Assembly: GCA_947259335.1 (NCBI GenBank)
Contig: CAMYMQ010000030.1
Location: forward strand, 1-48,202
Direction: 5' to 3'
Length of the DNA: 48,202 nucleotides
From: an uncultured Alphaproteobacteria bacterium
Lineage (GTDB): Bacteria > Pseudomonadota > Alphaproteobacteria > Bin65
A program made the translations under genes and the position numbers. Below are positions 38,937 to 47,527 of the stretch, piece by piece; position 1 is the first letter of the stretch, and every line of letters begins with the position of its first letter. The notes under the pieces were generated by a model. The model was not told where the DNA came from and searched no databases. It saw only the letters and a list, made by a program, of their open reading frames with translations.

Positions 38937-39218
38937 ATGTCCGACGAGGACCGCGAGCCGGCCTCGGTGCGCCGGAAACGTTTGCGGTTCCGGTCCTGGC
39001 ACCGCGGCACCAAGGAGATGGATTTGCTGATGGGTCCCTTCGCGGACGCCCGGATCGACGGGCTCGACGAGAGCCGGCTGGCGGAGCTCGAGGCGCTTCT
39101 GGCCGAACCCGAGCCGGATGTCTATGGATGGATCGTCGGCAACGCCGCGCCGCCCGCGCGCCTGCAGGGCACCGTGCTCGACCAGATCATCGACTTCCAC
39201 GCCACCAAGCATGCCTGA
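38937..39218 (+). CDS. sdhE: Succinate dehydrogenase assembly factor SdhE (DUF339)
   Basis: RSWHRGTKEMDLLMGPFAD (RGxxE motif), EPDVYGWIVG; between recG and mfd; ATG 38937 behind AAGGGAGA. Confidence 0.92.
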   Translation: MSDEDREPASVRRKRLRFRSWHRGTKEMDLLMGPFADARIDGLDESRLAELEALLAEPEPDVYGWIVGNAAPPARLQGTVLDQIIDFHATKHA

Positions 39219-42200
39219 CACCGTGACCCCGGCGGACGCCCGCCTCGACGGCATCGCGCTGGTCGCCGGCGCGCCCGAGGGAGTCGACGCGCTGTTTCTC
39301 GGCGCGGTCGCCGCCAATGGACGGACCGTCGTCCATGTCTGCCGCGACGACGCCCGCATGTACCGGCTGTCGGAATTCCTGCGCTTCTTCCATCCCGAGG
39401 TGAAGGTCCAGTCGTTTCCGGCGTGGGACTGCCTGCCCTACGACCGTGCGTCGCCGAATGCCGAGATCATGGCGACCCGCGCCGGCGTCCTGGCCCGGCT
39501 GACCCGCGTGCGCGACAAGGCGGGCGGGCGCATCGTGCTGACGACGGTCAGCGCCGCGCTCCAGCGCGTGCCGCCGCCCGAGACATTCGACGGGTCGATC
39601 CTGATCGCCGAGAAGGGCCAGCGGCTGTCGACCGAGACGCTCACGGCGTTTCTGACCGGGCAGGGCTATCGCCGCGCCGGGACGGTGCGCGAGCCGGGCG
39701 AATATGCCGTGCGTGGGGGCATCGTCGATCTCTTCCCGCCGGCGTCGGCCTATGCGGTGCGTCTGGATTTCTTCGGCGACGAGATCGAGAGCATCAGGCG
39801 GTTCGATCCCGCGACCCAGCGCTCGCTCAAGTCGGTACGGCGGGTCGCGTTGCTCCCGGTCTCGGAAATCGTCCTCGACGAAGCCCGGATCACCCAGTTT
39901 CGCGAGCATTACCGGGCCGCCTTCGCATCCGCGATCCATACCGACCCTCTCTATGAGGCGGTGAGCGCGGGCCAGCGGTTCCCGGGCTATGAACACTGGC
40001 TGCCGTTCTTCTTCAAAAAGATGGCGACGCTGTTCGACTATCTGCCGGAGACGGCCGCCGTGTCCCTCGACCACCAGGCCCAGGATGCGGCCTCGGCCCG
40101 GTTCGACCAGATTGCCGACTATTACGATGCGCGCCTGTCGTTCCTGCAGGCGGCGTCGAAGTCGGTGGGCAAGGGCGAGTTCGTCTACCGGCCGGTGCCC
40201 GCGGACAGGGCATTCGTAACCCCCGACGAATGGGCGCAATTGCTGGCGGATCGGTCGGCTGCCTCCTTCTCGCCGTTCTCGGCGCCCGACGATTCGGCGG
40301 TGGGCATCGTCGATCTGGGCGGTCGCGCGGCTGCCGGCTATGCCGGCGTGCGGGCGGATCCCAATGTCAACGTGCTCGACCAGGTGGCCGAGGACCTTGC
40401 CGACGCGCGTACGGCGGGCAACCGGGTTCTGGTCACGGCCCATACGCCGGGGTCTCGCGCGCGCATCGAGCAGTTGCTCGGGGATCACGGCCTGATCGCG
40501 CATCAGGCGGTGGAAACCTGGGCCGAGGTGCCGACCACCGGAAGTGCGCCGGTGTCGCTGGCGGTGCTGCCGCTCGACCGGGGCTTCCGGGACGGCCGGC
40601 TGTTGGTCGTCACGGAAGAGGACATTTTCGGCGAGCGGCTGGTTCGCCGTCCGCGGCGCCAGCAAAGGGGCCAGGACTTCCTTACCGAATTCTCCTCCCT
40701 GGAGACCGGCGACTACGTGGTCCACCTCGACCACGGCGTCGGCCGCTACGAGGGGCTGGAGGCGGTCACGGTCGGTGGTGCGGCACACGACTGCCTGCGG
40801 CTGGTCTATGACGGCGGCGACGTCCTGTTCCTGCCGGTCGAGAACATGGAACTCCTGTCGCGCTATGGCTCCGAGGACAGCTCGGCCCAGCTCGACAAGC
40901 TCGGCGGCGCGGGATGGCAGGCGCGCAAGGCCCGGGTCCGTAAGCGGGTCAAGGACATGGCCGACAAGCTGATCGCCATCGCCGCGCAACGCGAGCTGCA
41001 CAAGGGCGAGGTGCTGAACGCGCCGGCGGGGGCGTTCGAGGAGTTCGAGGCGCGTTTCCCCTTCGACGAGACCGACGACCAGCGCCACGCCATCGCCGAT
41101 GTGATTGCCGACCTCGAATCCGGGCGGCCGATGGATCGGCTGGTCTGCGGCGACGTCGGCTTCGGCAAGACCGAGGTCGCCTTGCGGGCGGCCTTCGTGG
41201 CGGCCATGTCCGGGGTCCAGGTCGCCGTGGCGGTGCCGACGACGCTGCTCGCGCGTCAGCACTACCGGACGTTCACCGAGCGGTTCCGGGGGTTTCCGTT
41301 ACGGATCGAGCAGCTGTCGCGCCTGACGGGGCCGAAAGACGCAAAATTGGTCAAGGCGGGCCTGACCGACGGCTCGGTCAATATCGTCGTCGGCACCCAC
41401 GCCCTGCTGGGCAAGAGCGTGAGTTTCGACAACCTCGGCCTGGTGATCGTCGACGAGGAGCAGCATTTCGGCGTCGCCCAGAAGGAGCGGCTGAAGGAGC
41501 TCCGCGCCGATGTCCACGTGCTGACGCTGACCGCGACGCCGATCCCGCGGACGCTGCAGCTGGCGCTGACCGGCGTGCGCGACATGAGCCTGATCGCGAC
41601 CCCGCCCGTCGACCGGCTGGCGGTGCGAACCTTCGTGCTGCCGTATGACCCGGTGGTCATCCGCGAAGCGCTGCAGCGCGAGCTCTTCCGCGGCGGCCAG
41701 ATCTTCTACGTCTGCCCGCGGATCGAGGATCTTGCCTTCGTCGCCGAGCGCGTCCGTGCCCTGGTCCCGGACACGACCCTGGCGGTCGCCAGCGGGCAGA
41801 TGCCCCCGGCCGAGCTCGAGGACGTGATGTCCAGCTTCTACAACGGCGACACACGGGTTCTGATCGCCACGAACATCATCGAATCGGGCCTCGACATACC
41901 ATCGTGCAACACGATCGTGATCCACCGCGCCGACCGGTTCGGTCTGGCGCAGCTCTATCAGCTCCGCGGCCGGGTCGGCCGGTCCAAGACCCGTGCCTAT
42001 GCCTATCTGACCCTGCCCGAGGACCGGCCCATCGGCCAGATCGCGATGCGCCGGCTGGAAGTGATGCAGACGCTGGACACGCTTGGCGCCGGCTTTACCC
42101 TGGCGAGCCACGACCTCGACATCCGCGGCGCCGGTAACCTGCTCGGCGAGGAACAGTCGGGCCATATCCGCGAAGTCGGGATCGAGCTGTATCAACAGCT

Positions 42201-42747
42201 TCTCGAAGAGGCGGTGGCACAGGCCCGATCCGGGGGCGACCGGGGCGAGGCGGGCGCGGCGGACGAAGAATCCTGGTCGCCGCAGATCAATGTCGGCACC
42301 GCCGTGCTGATCCCGGAGAGCTATGTGGAGGATCTGTCGGCGCGCATGGGACTGTACCGGCGGCTCGCACGGCTGATCGATGCCTCGGAGATCGACGGCT
42401 TTGCCGCCGAACTGGTCGACCGCTTCGGCCCGATGCCGGAAGAAGTGTCGAACCTGCTGGAAATCATCGCGATCAAGCGGTTGTGCATGCAGGCGCGCAT
42501 CGAGAAGGTCGACGCCGGACCCAAGGGCGCGGTTGTAGCCTTCCGCAACAACACCGTGCCGAACCCGGTGGGACTTGTGGATTTTGTCGCGCAGCAGGCC
42601 GGAACGGTCAGTGTTCGTCCCGATCACCGCCTGATCTACCGGCGCGACTGGACCAACGCCGACGCCAAGGTGAAGGGCGTCAAATATCTCGCGACCCAGC
42701 TTGCCGCGATCGCCGCAGCGGGCGAGGGTGCCGAAGCCGGCGCGTAG
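39211..42747 (+). CDS. mfd: Transcription-repair coupling factor Mfd
   Basis: FLTEFSSLETGDYVVHLDHGVGRYEGLE, CGDVGFGKTEVALRAAF, VIVDEEQHFGVAQKERLK, QLRGRVGRSKTRAYAYL; start at MPDTVTPAD overlapping the sdhE stop. Confidence 0.96.
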   Translation: MPDTVTPADARLDGIALVAGAPEGVDALFLGAVAANGRTVVHVCRDDARMYRLSEFLRFFHPEVKVQSFPAWDCLPYDRASPNAEIMATRAGVLARLTRVRDKAGGRIVLTTVSAALQRVPPPETFDGSILIAEKGQRLSTETLTAFLTGQGYRRAGTVREPGEYAVRGGIVDLFPPASAYAVRLDFFGDEIESIRRFDPATQRSLKSVRRVALLPVSEIVLDEARITQFREHYRAAFASAIHTDPLYEAVSAGQRFPGYEHWLPFFFKKMATLFDYLPETAAVSLDHQAQDAASARFDQIADYYDARLSFLQAASKSVGKGEFVYRPVPADRAFVTPDEWAQLLADRSAASFSPFSAPDDSAVGIVDLGGRAAAGYAGVRADPNVNVLDQVAEDLADARTAGNRVLVTAHTPGSRARIEQLLGDHGLIAHQAVETWAEVPTTGSAPVSLAVLPLDRGFRDGRLLVVTEEDIFGERLVRRPRRQQRGQDFLTEFSSLETGDYVVHLDHGVGRYEGLEAVTVGGAAHDCLRLVYDGGDVLFLPVENMELLSRYGSEDSSAQLDKLGGAGWQARKARVRKRVKDMADKLIAIAAQRELHKGEVLNAPAGAFEEFEARFPFDETDDQRHAIADVIADLESGRPMDRLVCGDVGFGKTEVALRAAFVAAMSGVQVAVAVPTTLLARQHYRTFTERFRGFPLRIEQLSRLTGPKDAKLVKAGLTDGSVNIVVGTHALLGKSVSFDNLGLVIVDEEQHFGVAQKERLKELRADVHVLTLTATPIPRTLQLALTGVRDMSLIATPPVDRLAVRTFVLPYDPVVIREALQRELFRGGQIFYVCPRIEDLAFVAERVRALVPDTTLAVASGQMPPAELEDVMSSFYNGDTRVLIATNIIESGLDIPSCNTIVIHRADRFGLAQLYQLRGRVGRSKTRAYAYLTLPEDRPIGQIAMRRLEVMQTLDTLGAGFTLASHDLDIRGAGNLLGEEQSGHIREVGIELYQQLLEEAVAQARSGGDRGEAGAADEESWSPQINVGTAVLIPESYVEDLSARMGLYRRLARLIDASEIDGFAAELVDRFGPMPEEVSNLLEIIAIKRLCMQARIEKVDAGPKGAVVAFRNNTVPNPVGLVDFVAQQAGTVSVRPDHRLIYRRDWTNADAKVKGVKYLATQLAAIAAAGEGAEAGA

Positions 42748-42756
42748 GCGTCGGGC

Positions 42757-43422
42757 TCAGGCGTCCGCGGCGGCCTCTTCGGCTTCCCGCGCCAGCGTCT
42801 CGAAGGCCTGAAGGAAGACGTCCGGGTCCTGCGCGCCCGAGACCGCGTATTTGCGGTTCAGGATGAAGCAGGGCACGCCGGAGACGCCCATCTTGCGGGC
42901 CATCTCGTCCTCGGCCTGGATTCGGTCGATATCCTCGTCGCTCGCCAGATAGGCGCGGGTCTCCGCTGCATCCATTCCGGCGTCCGCCGCGATCTCGACC
43001 AGGGTGTCGAGGTCCCCGATATCGCGCGCGTCCAGGAAATAGGCCTTGAACAGCGCTTCCACGACGGCGTCCTGCTTGCCCGCCTGGCCTGCGCGGTCGA
43101 TCAGCCGGTGGCTGTCCACCGTGTTGGGCTGCCGCTCGATGTTGCGGAAGGCGAAGGGCAGGCCTACGGACTCGCCGGCCTGGTTGATGGCGTCATAGAC
43201 GCGTCTGGCGCCGTCCTTGCCGCCGAACTTCCGCTCCAGGTGCTGGCGCCGGTCGGCGCCCTCGCGGGGCAGGTCCGGGTTGAGCTGGAAGGGCCGCCAG
43301 GCGACCAGCACGTCGACGTCTTCCGGCAGACGTGCCAGCGCGGCCTCGAACCGGCGCTTGCCGACGTAGCACCAGGGACAGACGGTATCGGAAACGATAT
43401 CCACCGTGATTTGCTTGCTCAT
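42757..43422 (-). CDS. DsbA-family oxidoreductase, FrnE-like
   Basis: VDIVSDTVCPWCYVGKRRFEAAL (CPWC), WRPFQLNPDLPREG, GVSGVPCFILNRKYAVSGAQ. Confidence 0.92.
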   Translation of the reverse strand: MSKQITVDIVSDTVCPWCYVGKRRFEAALARLPEDVDVLVAWRPFQLNPDLPREGADRRQHLERKFGGKDGARRVYDAINQAGESVGLPFAFRNIERQPNTVDSHRLIDRAGQAGKQDAVVEALFKAYFLDARDIGDLDTLVEIAADAGMDAAETRAYLASDEDIDRIQAEDEMARKMGVSGVPCFILNRKYAVSGAQDPDVFLQAFETLAREAEEAAADA

Positions 43423-43783
43423 GCGATTTCCAGCTGGTTCAGGCGTGTGTTCGGGAGCGGGGTGGACAGCCCCGCGTTTCGTGAGGATTTCACCATAGGG
43501 GTCCGTCGATGTCATCGGGTTCGGTTCCCGGCCGTTAGCCCGTCCTGCGCAGACACCGCGCCTCGCCGCGGACAGCCGCCCCAAGGTGGATTGGGCGCTG
43601 GGTTTCGCGCGCGGCGCGAAGGCTTCGGTCGAGACATGTATCTCGGTATTCGTAGCTATCCCATACGCTGGTGTATCCAACAATTTTCTTTGCCGTAGGG
43701 ATGTCTGCCAACTGCATGGATCGTATGGAACAGCGACTCCACCAGGTCCGTGGCGGGGCCGGGCGAAGGGGGGTGAAGGGCGG

Positions 43784-44263
43784 ATGCAACAATTGATCGG
43801 CGATCTCGGCGGGGTGCTCGACCAGCTCAATCCGCTGAGCCGGCAGAACCAGATCGTCTATCTCGTCTGGCTCGCCGCCTATGTCTTCACCGCCGGGGCC
43901 GTGTGGCGATGCGGCCGGCGCTGGCTGCGGCTGGTTTATCTCTTGGCGCTCCAGGTGCTTTCAGTCGGGCTCTTCGTTTCCCAGGCCAACATCTTGATTC
44001 TGGCCATTTACCTTTGGCAGGAATCCCTGGCTGTGGCGGTCGCCGCGATGCTGGCCGCGCTGTGGGCGTTCCGGACGCGTCGAAAGCGAAAGAAGACTGC
44101 AGCCCCTCGCCTGGAGCGGGGGCACCGCTCCGCCGCGCCCGCCACGGCGAAGGACGGACCGGTGACCGCGGTGATCCTGGCCGCCGAACAGGACGTTACT
44201 CTACAGCGCGAACAGGTCTCGGATGGTGGCAGAGAACCGGCGCCGGTCCTCAAACGCCCCTGA
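43784..44263 (+). CDS. Hypothetical small membrane protein
   Basis: Several hydrophobic segments then a basic RTRRKRKK stretch; ATG at 43784 behind GGTGAAGGG; no family recognised. Confidence 0.5.
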   Translation: MQQLIGDLGGVLDQLNPLSRQNQIVYLVWLAAYVFTAGAVWRCGRRWLRLVYLLALQVLSVGLFVSQANILILAIYLWQESLAVAVAAMLAALWAFRTRRKRKKTAAPRLERGHRSAAPATAKDGPVTAVILAAEQDVTLQREQVSDGGREPAPVLKRP

Positions 44264-44320
44264 TGGCGAGAAAGGCGTCCGACCTTAGCCTGGCCGTCTT
44301 CGCGCAACCAGTCCGCAGGG

Positions 44321-44410
44321 TGGCGGATGGGGTGGGATTCGAACCCACGAGACGCTTGCACGCCTGCCGGTTTTCAAGACCGGTGCCTTCAACCGCTCGG
44401 CCACCCATCC
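44321..44410 (-). tRNA. tRNA-Ser(UGA), class II, CCA encoded
   Basis: Reverse complement GGATGGGTGGCCGAGCGGTTGAAGGCACCGGTCTTGAAAACCGGCAGG...GTGGGTTCGAATCCCACCCCATCCGCCA; anticodon loop CTTGAAA, long variable arm, acceptor GGATGGG/CCCATCC, G73. Confidence 0.96.
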
Positions 44411-44572
44411 GTGCGGCGCGCACCTTAACGAGTCGGGGTGCTCAGTCCAAGATATCAAGCATTTCGGTGAATTGATTTGAAACACCTGGTCGCGATGAAA
44501 TGGAGGCCGATGCAATTTTAAATAATCTTTATGGGTTTAATATTCAGTTCAAGGTAGCATTTTCTTGTCACT

Positions 44573-44881
44573 TTACCTGCTGTCAGGAAGGTCCCGTCGA
44601 CAGAACCGACAAACCGTTGCTTGTGGTAGAATCATTTCAGCGCAATATGGACATGCTATGCGCTTTTCGGCCTCGGTTACATCTGCCGACATCCGGCCGT
44701 CTTGCTCAACCGGGCGATTGGTAAACGACCACACCAATGCTGCAACCCAGCCCAGAAATGTCCAGCCGAGAAGAAGATTAAGAGTAAAGATCGCGCCATA
44801 ATTGTGGTGGTCGCGTGCACCTGCGACAATGCTTGGAAGGAAATACGCGATCAGAAGGAGGATGATTAGGAAGAAGTCCAT
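44573..44881 (-). CDS. Superinfection-immunity (Imm_superinfect)-like membrane protein with C-terminal zinc ribbon
   Basis: MDFFLIILLLIAYFLPSIVAGARDHHNYGAIFTLNLLLGWTFLGWVAALVWSF matches the Imm_superinfect pattern; CPYCAEMILPQATVCRFCRRDL zinc ribbon; start at internal ATG 44881. Confidence 0.82.
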   Translation of the reverse strand: MDFFLIILLLIAYFLPSIVAGARDHHNYGAIFTLNLLLGWTFLGWVAALVWSFTNRPVEQDGRMSADVTEAEKRIACPYCAEMILPQATVCRFCRRDLPDSR

Positions 44882-45124
44882 TGCGTTCTGGTCGTTGCAC
44901 CGCGGCACTTCGGTTGGAACATCCCACGACGGATGCGATCTGGTTGTATTTATCAAACATTTTCGAAACTTTCGATGCTCAATGCAGTGCGCTCAATCTC
45001 GCCCTTCGTCCTCGTTGTGGGTGGGCAGACATCTGACGAACCATCTAAGAAGCCCGGCATTTTATTGACTTGATTGTAACGATCTGGGCTTAACTTCCGT
45101 CCTGTCACCGAGGGGTCGGGAGAC

Positions 45125-46510
45125 ATGGAAGACTGGCTTTCCCAAATCGAAGCCCACACGGGCCCGCGCTACCTTGCGATCGCCGATGCCATCGACGACG
45201 CCGTTCGGCGTGGCCAGCTCGGAACGGGCGAAAAGCTGCCGCCGCAGCGTGCGCTGGCCCGCCGCCTGGGCATCACGGTCGGCACGGTCACCCGCGCCTA
45301 TGCCGAGGCCGAGCGGCGCGGACTGGTCGCCGGCCAAGTGGGGCGGGGGACCTTTGTCGCCGACCGATCGGCGGCTGTCACCCCGACCGCGAGCGTGTTG
45401 TGGCCGGAGGGCGGCGAGGCCGACAGGTCGGGTCCCATCGATCTGGCCTCCGACAGTCCCGTGGTTGGCTTCGACGACGCGGAACTGGCGGGAAGTCTCC
45501 AGTCCTACGCCGAGACCGGCGGCTTTCGGGCGCTGCTCTCGGGCGCGGGCGGCGGGCCCAGTCCGTCCGAGGCGGCCGCCCTTGCCGCCTGGCACGCCGA
45601 CCTCAAGGACGCTCCGGACGCGCAGATCCTGCCGACCAATGGCGGCGACGGTGTACTGGTGGCCCTGCTGAAGACCCTGGCCCCGGCGAGGGGCACGGTG
45701 CTGGTCGAGGCCCTGGCAGGGCGGCCGGAGCGCTCCGCCCTCGACTATCTGGGCCTGCGCGCGAGCCCGGTGCAGATCGACGACGAGGGGATCATTCCCG
45801 AATCGCTCGAATTGGCCGCCTGGTCGAGCGGTGCCGGCATCCTTGTGTGCACTCCCGGTCTCCACGATCCGACCACGGCTACGCTGTCGGCCGAACGGCG
45901 CGCGGCGATCGCCGACATCGCGGAGCGTTTCGACCTGACCCTCGTCGAACTGGAAGGTCAGGCGCGGCTGCTCGACCGGCCGTTGCCGCCACTCACGGCG
46001 TTCGCGCCGGAGCGTACGGTCTATGTCGCCAGCCTGGCCTCGATCTTGGCGCCCTGGCTGGCGCTCGGCTATGTGGCGGCGCCGGAACCGCTGGCGGGCC
46101 GGATCGAAGACGGTGTTGCCCGGTCCGGTGTCGGGGCGCCGGCGCTGACCCGGGGCATCGCCGCCAGGTGGGTCGAGGATCGCTTCGCCCATAGCCTTCT
46201 GTCGCTTCAGCGCACCGAGGCCCGCTGGCGGGGCCGCCTCGCGAGATCGGTCCTGTCCGAGCATGCCTTTGCCGTACGCCAGGGCGGCCTGCGAGCCTGG
46301 GTCCGACCGCAGCGGCCGGACGGCTTCGATATTCCGGACCTGGCGGACCGGGCGTTGGCGGCCGGGGTGACGATCGTTCCCGCGGGCGCCTTCGAGATGC
46401 GTCGGGGCAGTCCGCCTGCGGCCTTCCGCCTGTCGCTCGGCGCCTGCGGCGGCCCAGCGCGGTTGCGTCAGGGGCTCGATACCTTGCTTTCCCTGTTCGA
46501 CGATCGTTGA
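45125..46510 (+). CDS. MocR-like GntR-family regulator with (degenerate) aminotransferase domain
   Basis: N-terminal wHTH GPRYLAIADAIDDAVRRGQLGTGEKLPPQRALARRLGITVGTVTRAYAEAERRGLV; C-terminal fold type I-like domain ending in VTIVPAGAFE. Confidence 0.88.
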   Translation: MEDWLSQIEAHTGPRYLAIADAIDDAVRRGQLGTGEKLPPQRALARRLGITVGTVTRAYAEAERRGLVAGQVGRGTFVADRSAAVTPTASVLWPEGGEADRSGPIDLASDSPVVGFDDAELAGSLQSYAETGGFRALLSGAGGGPSPSEAAALAAWHADLKDAPDAQILPTNGGDGVLVALLKTLAPARGTVLVEALAGRPERSALDYLGLRASPVQIDDEGIIPESLELAAWSSGAGILVCTPGLHDPTTATLSAERRAAIADIAERFDLTLVELEGQARLLDRPLPPLTAFAPERTVYVASLASILAPWLALGYVAAPEPLAGRIEDGVARSGVGAPALTRGIAARWVEDRFAHSLLSLQRTEARWRGRLARSVLSEHAFAVRQGGLRAWVRPQRPDGFDIPDLADRALAAGVTIVPAGAFEMRRGSPPAAFRLSLGACGGPARLRQGLDTLLSLFDDR

Positions 46511-46543
46511 CGCCCGCGCGTCCGCCGCCCGTAATCTGACGTC

Positions 46544-47332
46544 ATGGGGTTCTATCTCTCCAAGCTCGCCGGCTTGCTGGCCGATCCGATCAACCTGATC
46601 CTGCTTCTGTTCGGGATCGGCGTCGTGGCGCTCTGGTTCGGCCGCCGCAGGTTCGGGGGCTGGCTGGTGTCGATCGCCTTCCTACTCGCGATCGTGCCCA
46701 CCGTCCTGCCGGCGGGGCCCTGGTTGTTGCGGGCACTCGAGAACCGGTTTCCGTCTACTTCCCTGTCCTCGCCGCCGACCGGAATCATCGTGCTCGGCGG
46801 GTCGATGCAGCCGGGCCTGGCCGAGGACCGCCATGCCTTGGCGGTCAACGGCAACATCGAGCGGCTGATCGTGTTCGCGGAGCTGGCGCGCCAATTTCCC
46901 GAGGCCAAACTTGTCTATTCCGGCGGCACGGGCAGCCTGCTCGAGCCGGGTCTCCGCGAGGCGGACGCGGCAGCGCAGTTCCTTCACCGGCTCGGCGTCG
47001 ATCCGTCGCGCGTGCTGTTCGAGAGGAACTCGCGGAATACCTTCGAGAATGCAGTGCTGACCCGGCAGCGCGTTTTACCGGCCACCGGCGACCGGTGGCT
47101 GCTGGTGACCTCCGCCCGTCACATGCCCCGGGCTGTCGGGGCGTTTCGGCAGGCCGGCTGGACCGTCGACGCCTTCCCCGTCGACTACCGTACCCGCCGC
47201 GCCCTTAAGCCATGGAGAAACCTGCATTTCAGCGCCAGGCTGTCGGTTCTTGCCGCAGCGCTGCGGGAGTGGGTGGGGCTCGCCTTCTACTATGCCACCG
47301 GCAGGTCATCGGCGCTGTTTCCGGCGCCGTAG
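46544..47332 (+). CDS. YdcF/ElyC-like DUF218 membrane protein
   Basis: N-terminal TM segments; GIIVLGGSMQPGLAEDRHALAVNGNIERLIVFAELAR, LVYSGGTGS, ERNSRNTFENA, LLVTSARHMPRAV. Confidence 0.92.
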   Translation: MGFYLSKLAGLLADPINLILLLFGIGVVALWFGRRRFGGWLVSIAFLLAIVPTVLPAGPWLLRALENRFPSTSLSSPPTGIIVLGGSMQPGLAEDRHALAVNGNIERLIVFAELARQFPEAKLVYSGGTGSLLEPGLREADAAAQFLHRLGVDPSRVLFERNSRNTFENAVLTRQRVLPATGDRWLLVTSARHMPRAVGAFRQAGWTVDAFPVDYRTRRALKPWRNLHFSARLSVLAAALREWVGLAFYYATGRSSALFPAP

Positions 47333-47527
47333 AGCGACTGAATTTTCGGGAAGTCTTCACAAAAGGAACTGGTTGATCGCCTAATAAAACTATTCGATAA
47401 TACCTCAAGTCCCAGACGAGGGGATGAAGCCGAGAAGTAAAAACGTAAAGCAGACGACTGTCCCGGGCTTGGACTCCTTGTCATGCATTTAGGCGCCCGA
47501 TGTATTTGGTGCCGGGGGAATGGGGGA

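Noticed and set aside
39187-41262. 691-aa antisense ORF opposite mfd
   Set aside because: Shadow ORF; sense strand has unambiguous Mfd motifs.
44321-44410. tRNA-Ser as an integration site of a genomic island
   Set aside because: The AT-rich patch lies at the 5' side of the tRNA, no integrase or duplicated tRNA 3' end was seen, so a classical tRNA-integrated island is not supported.
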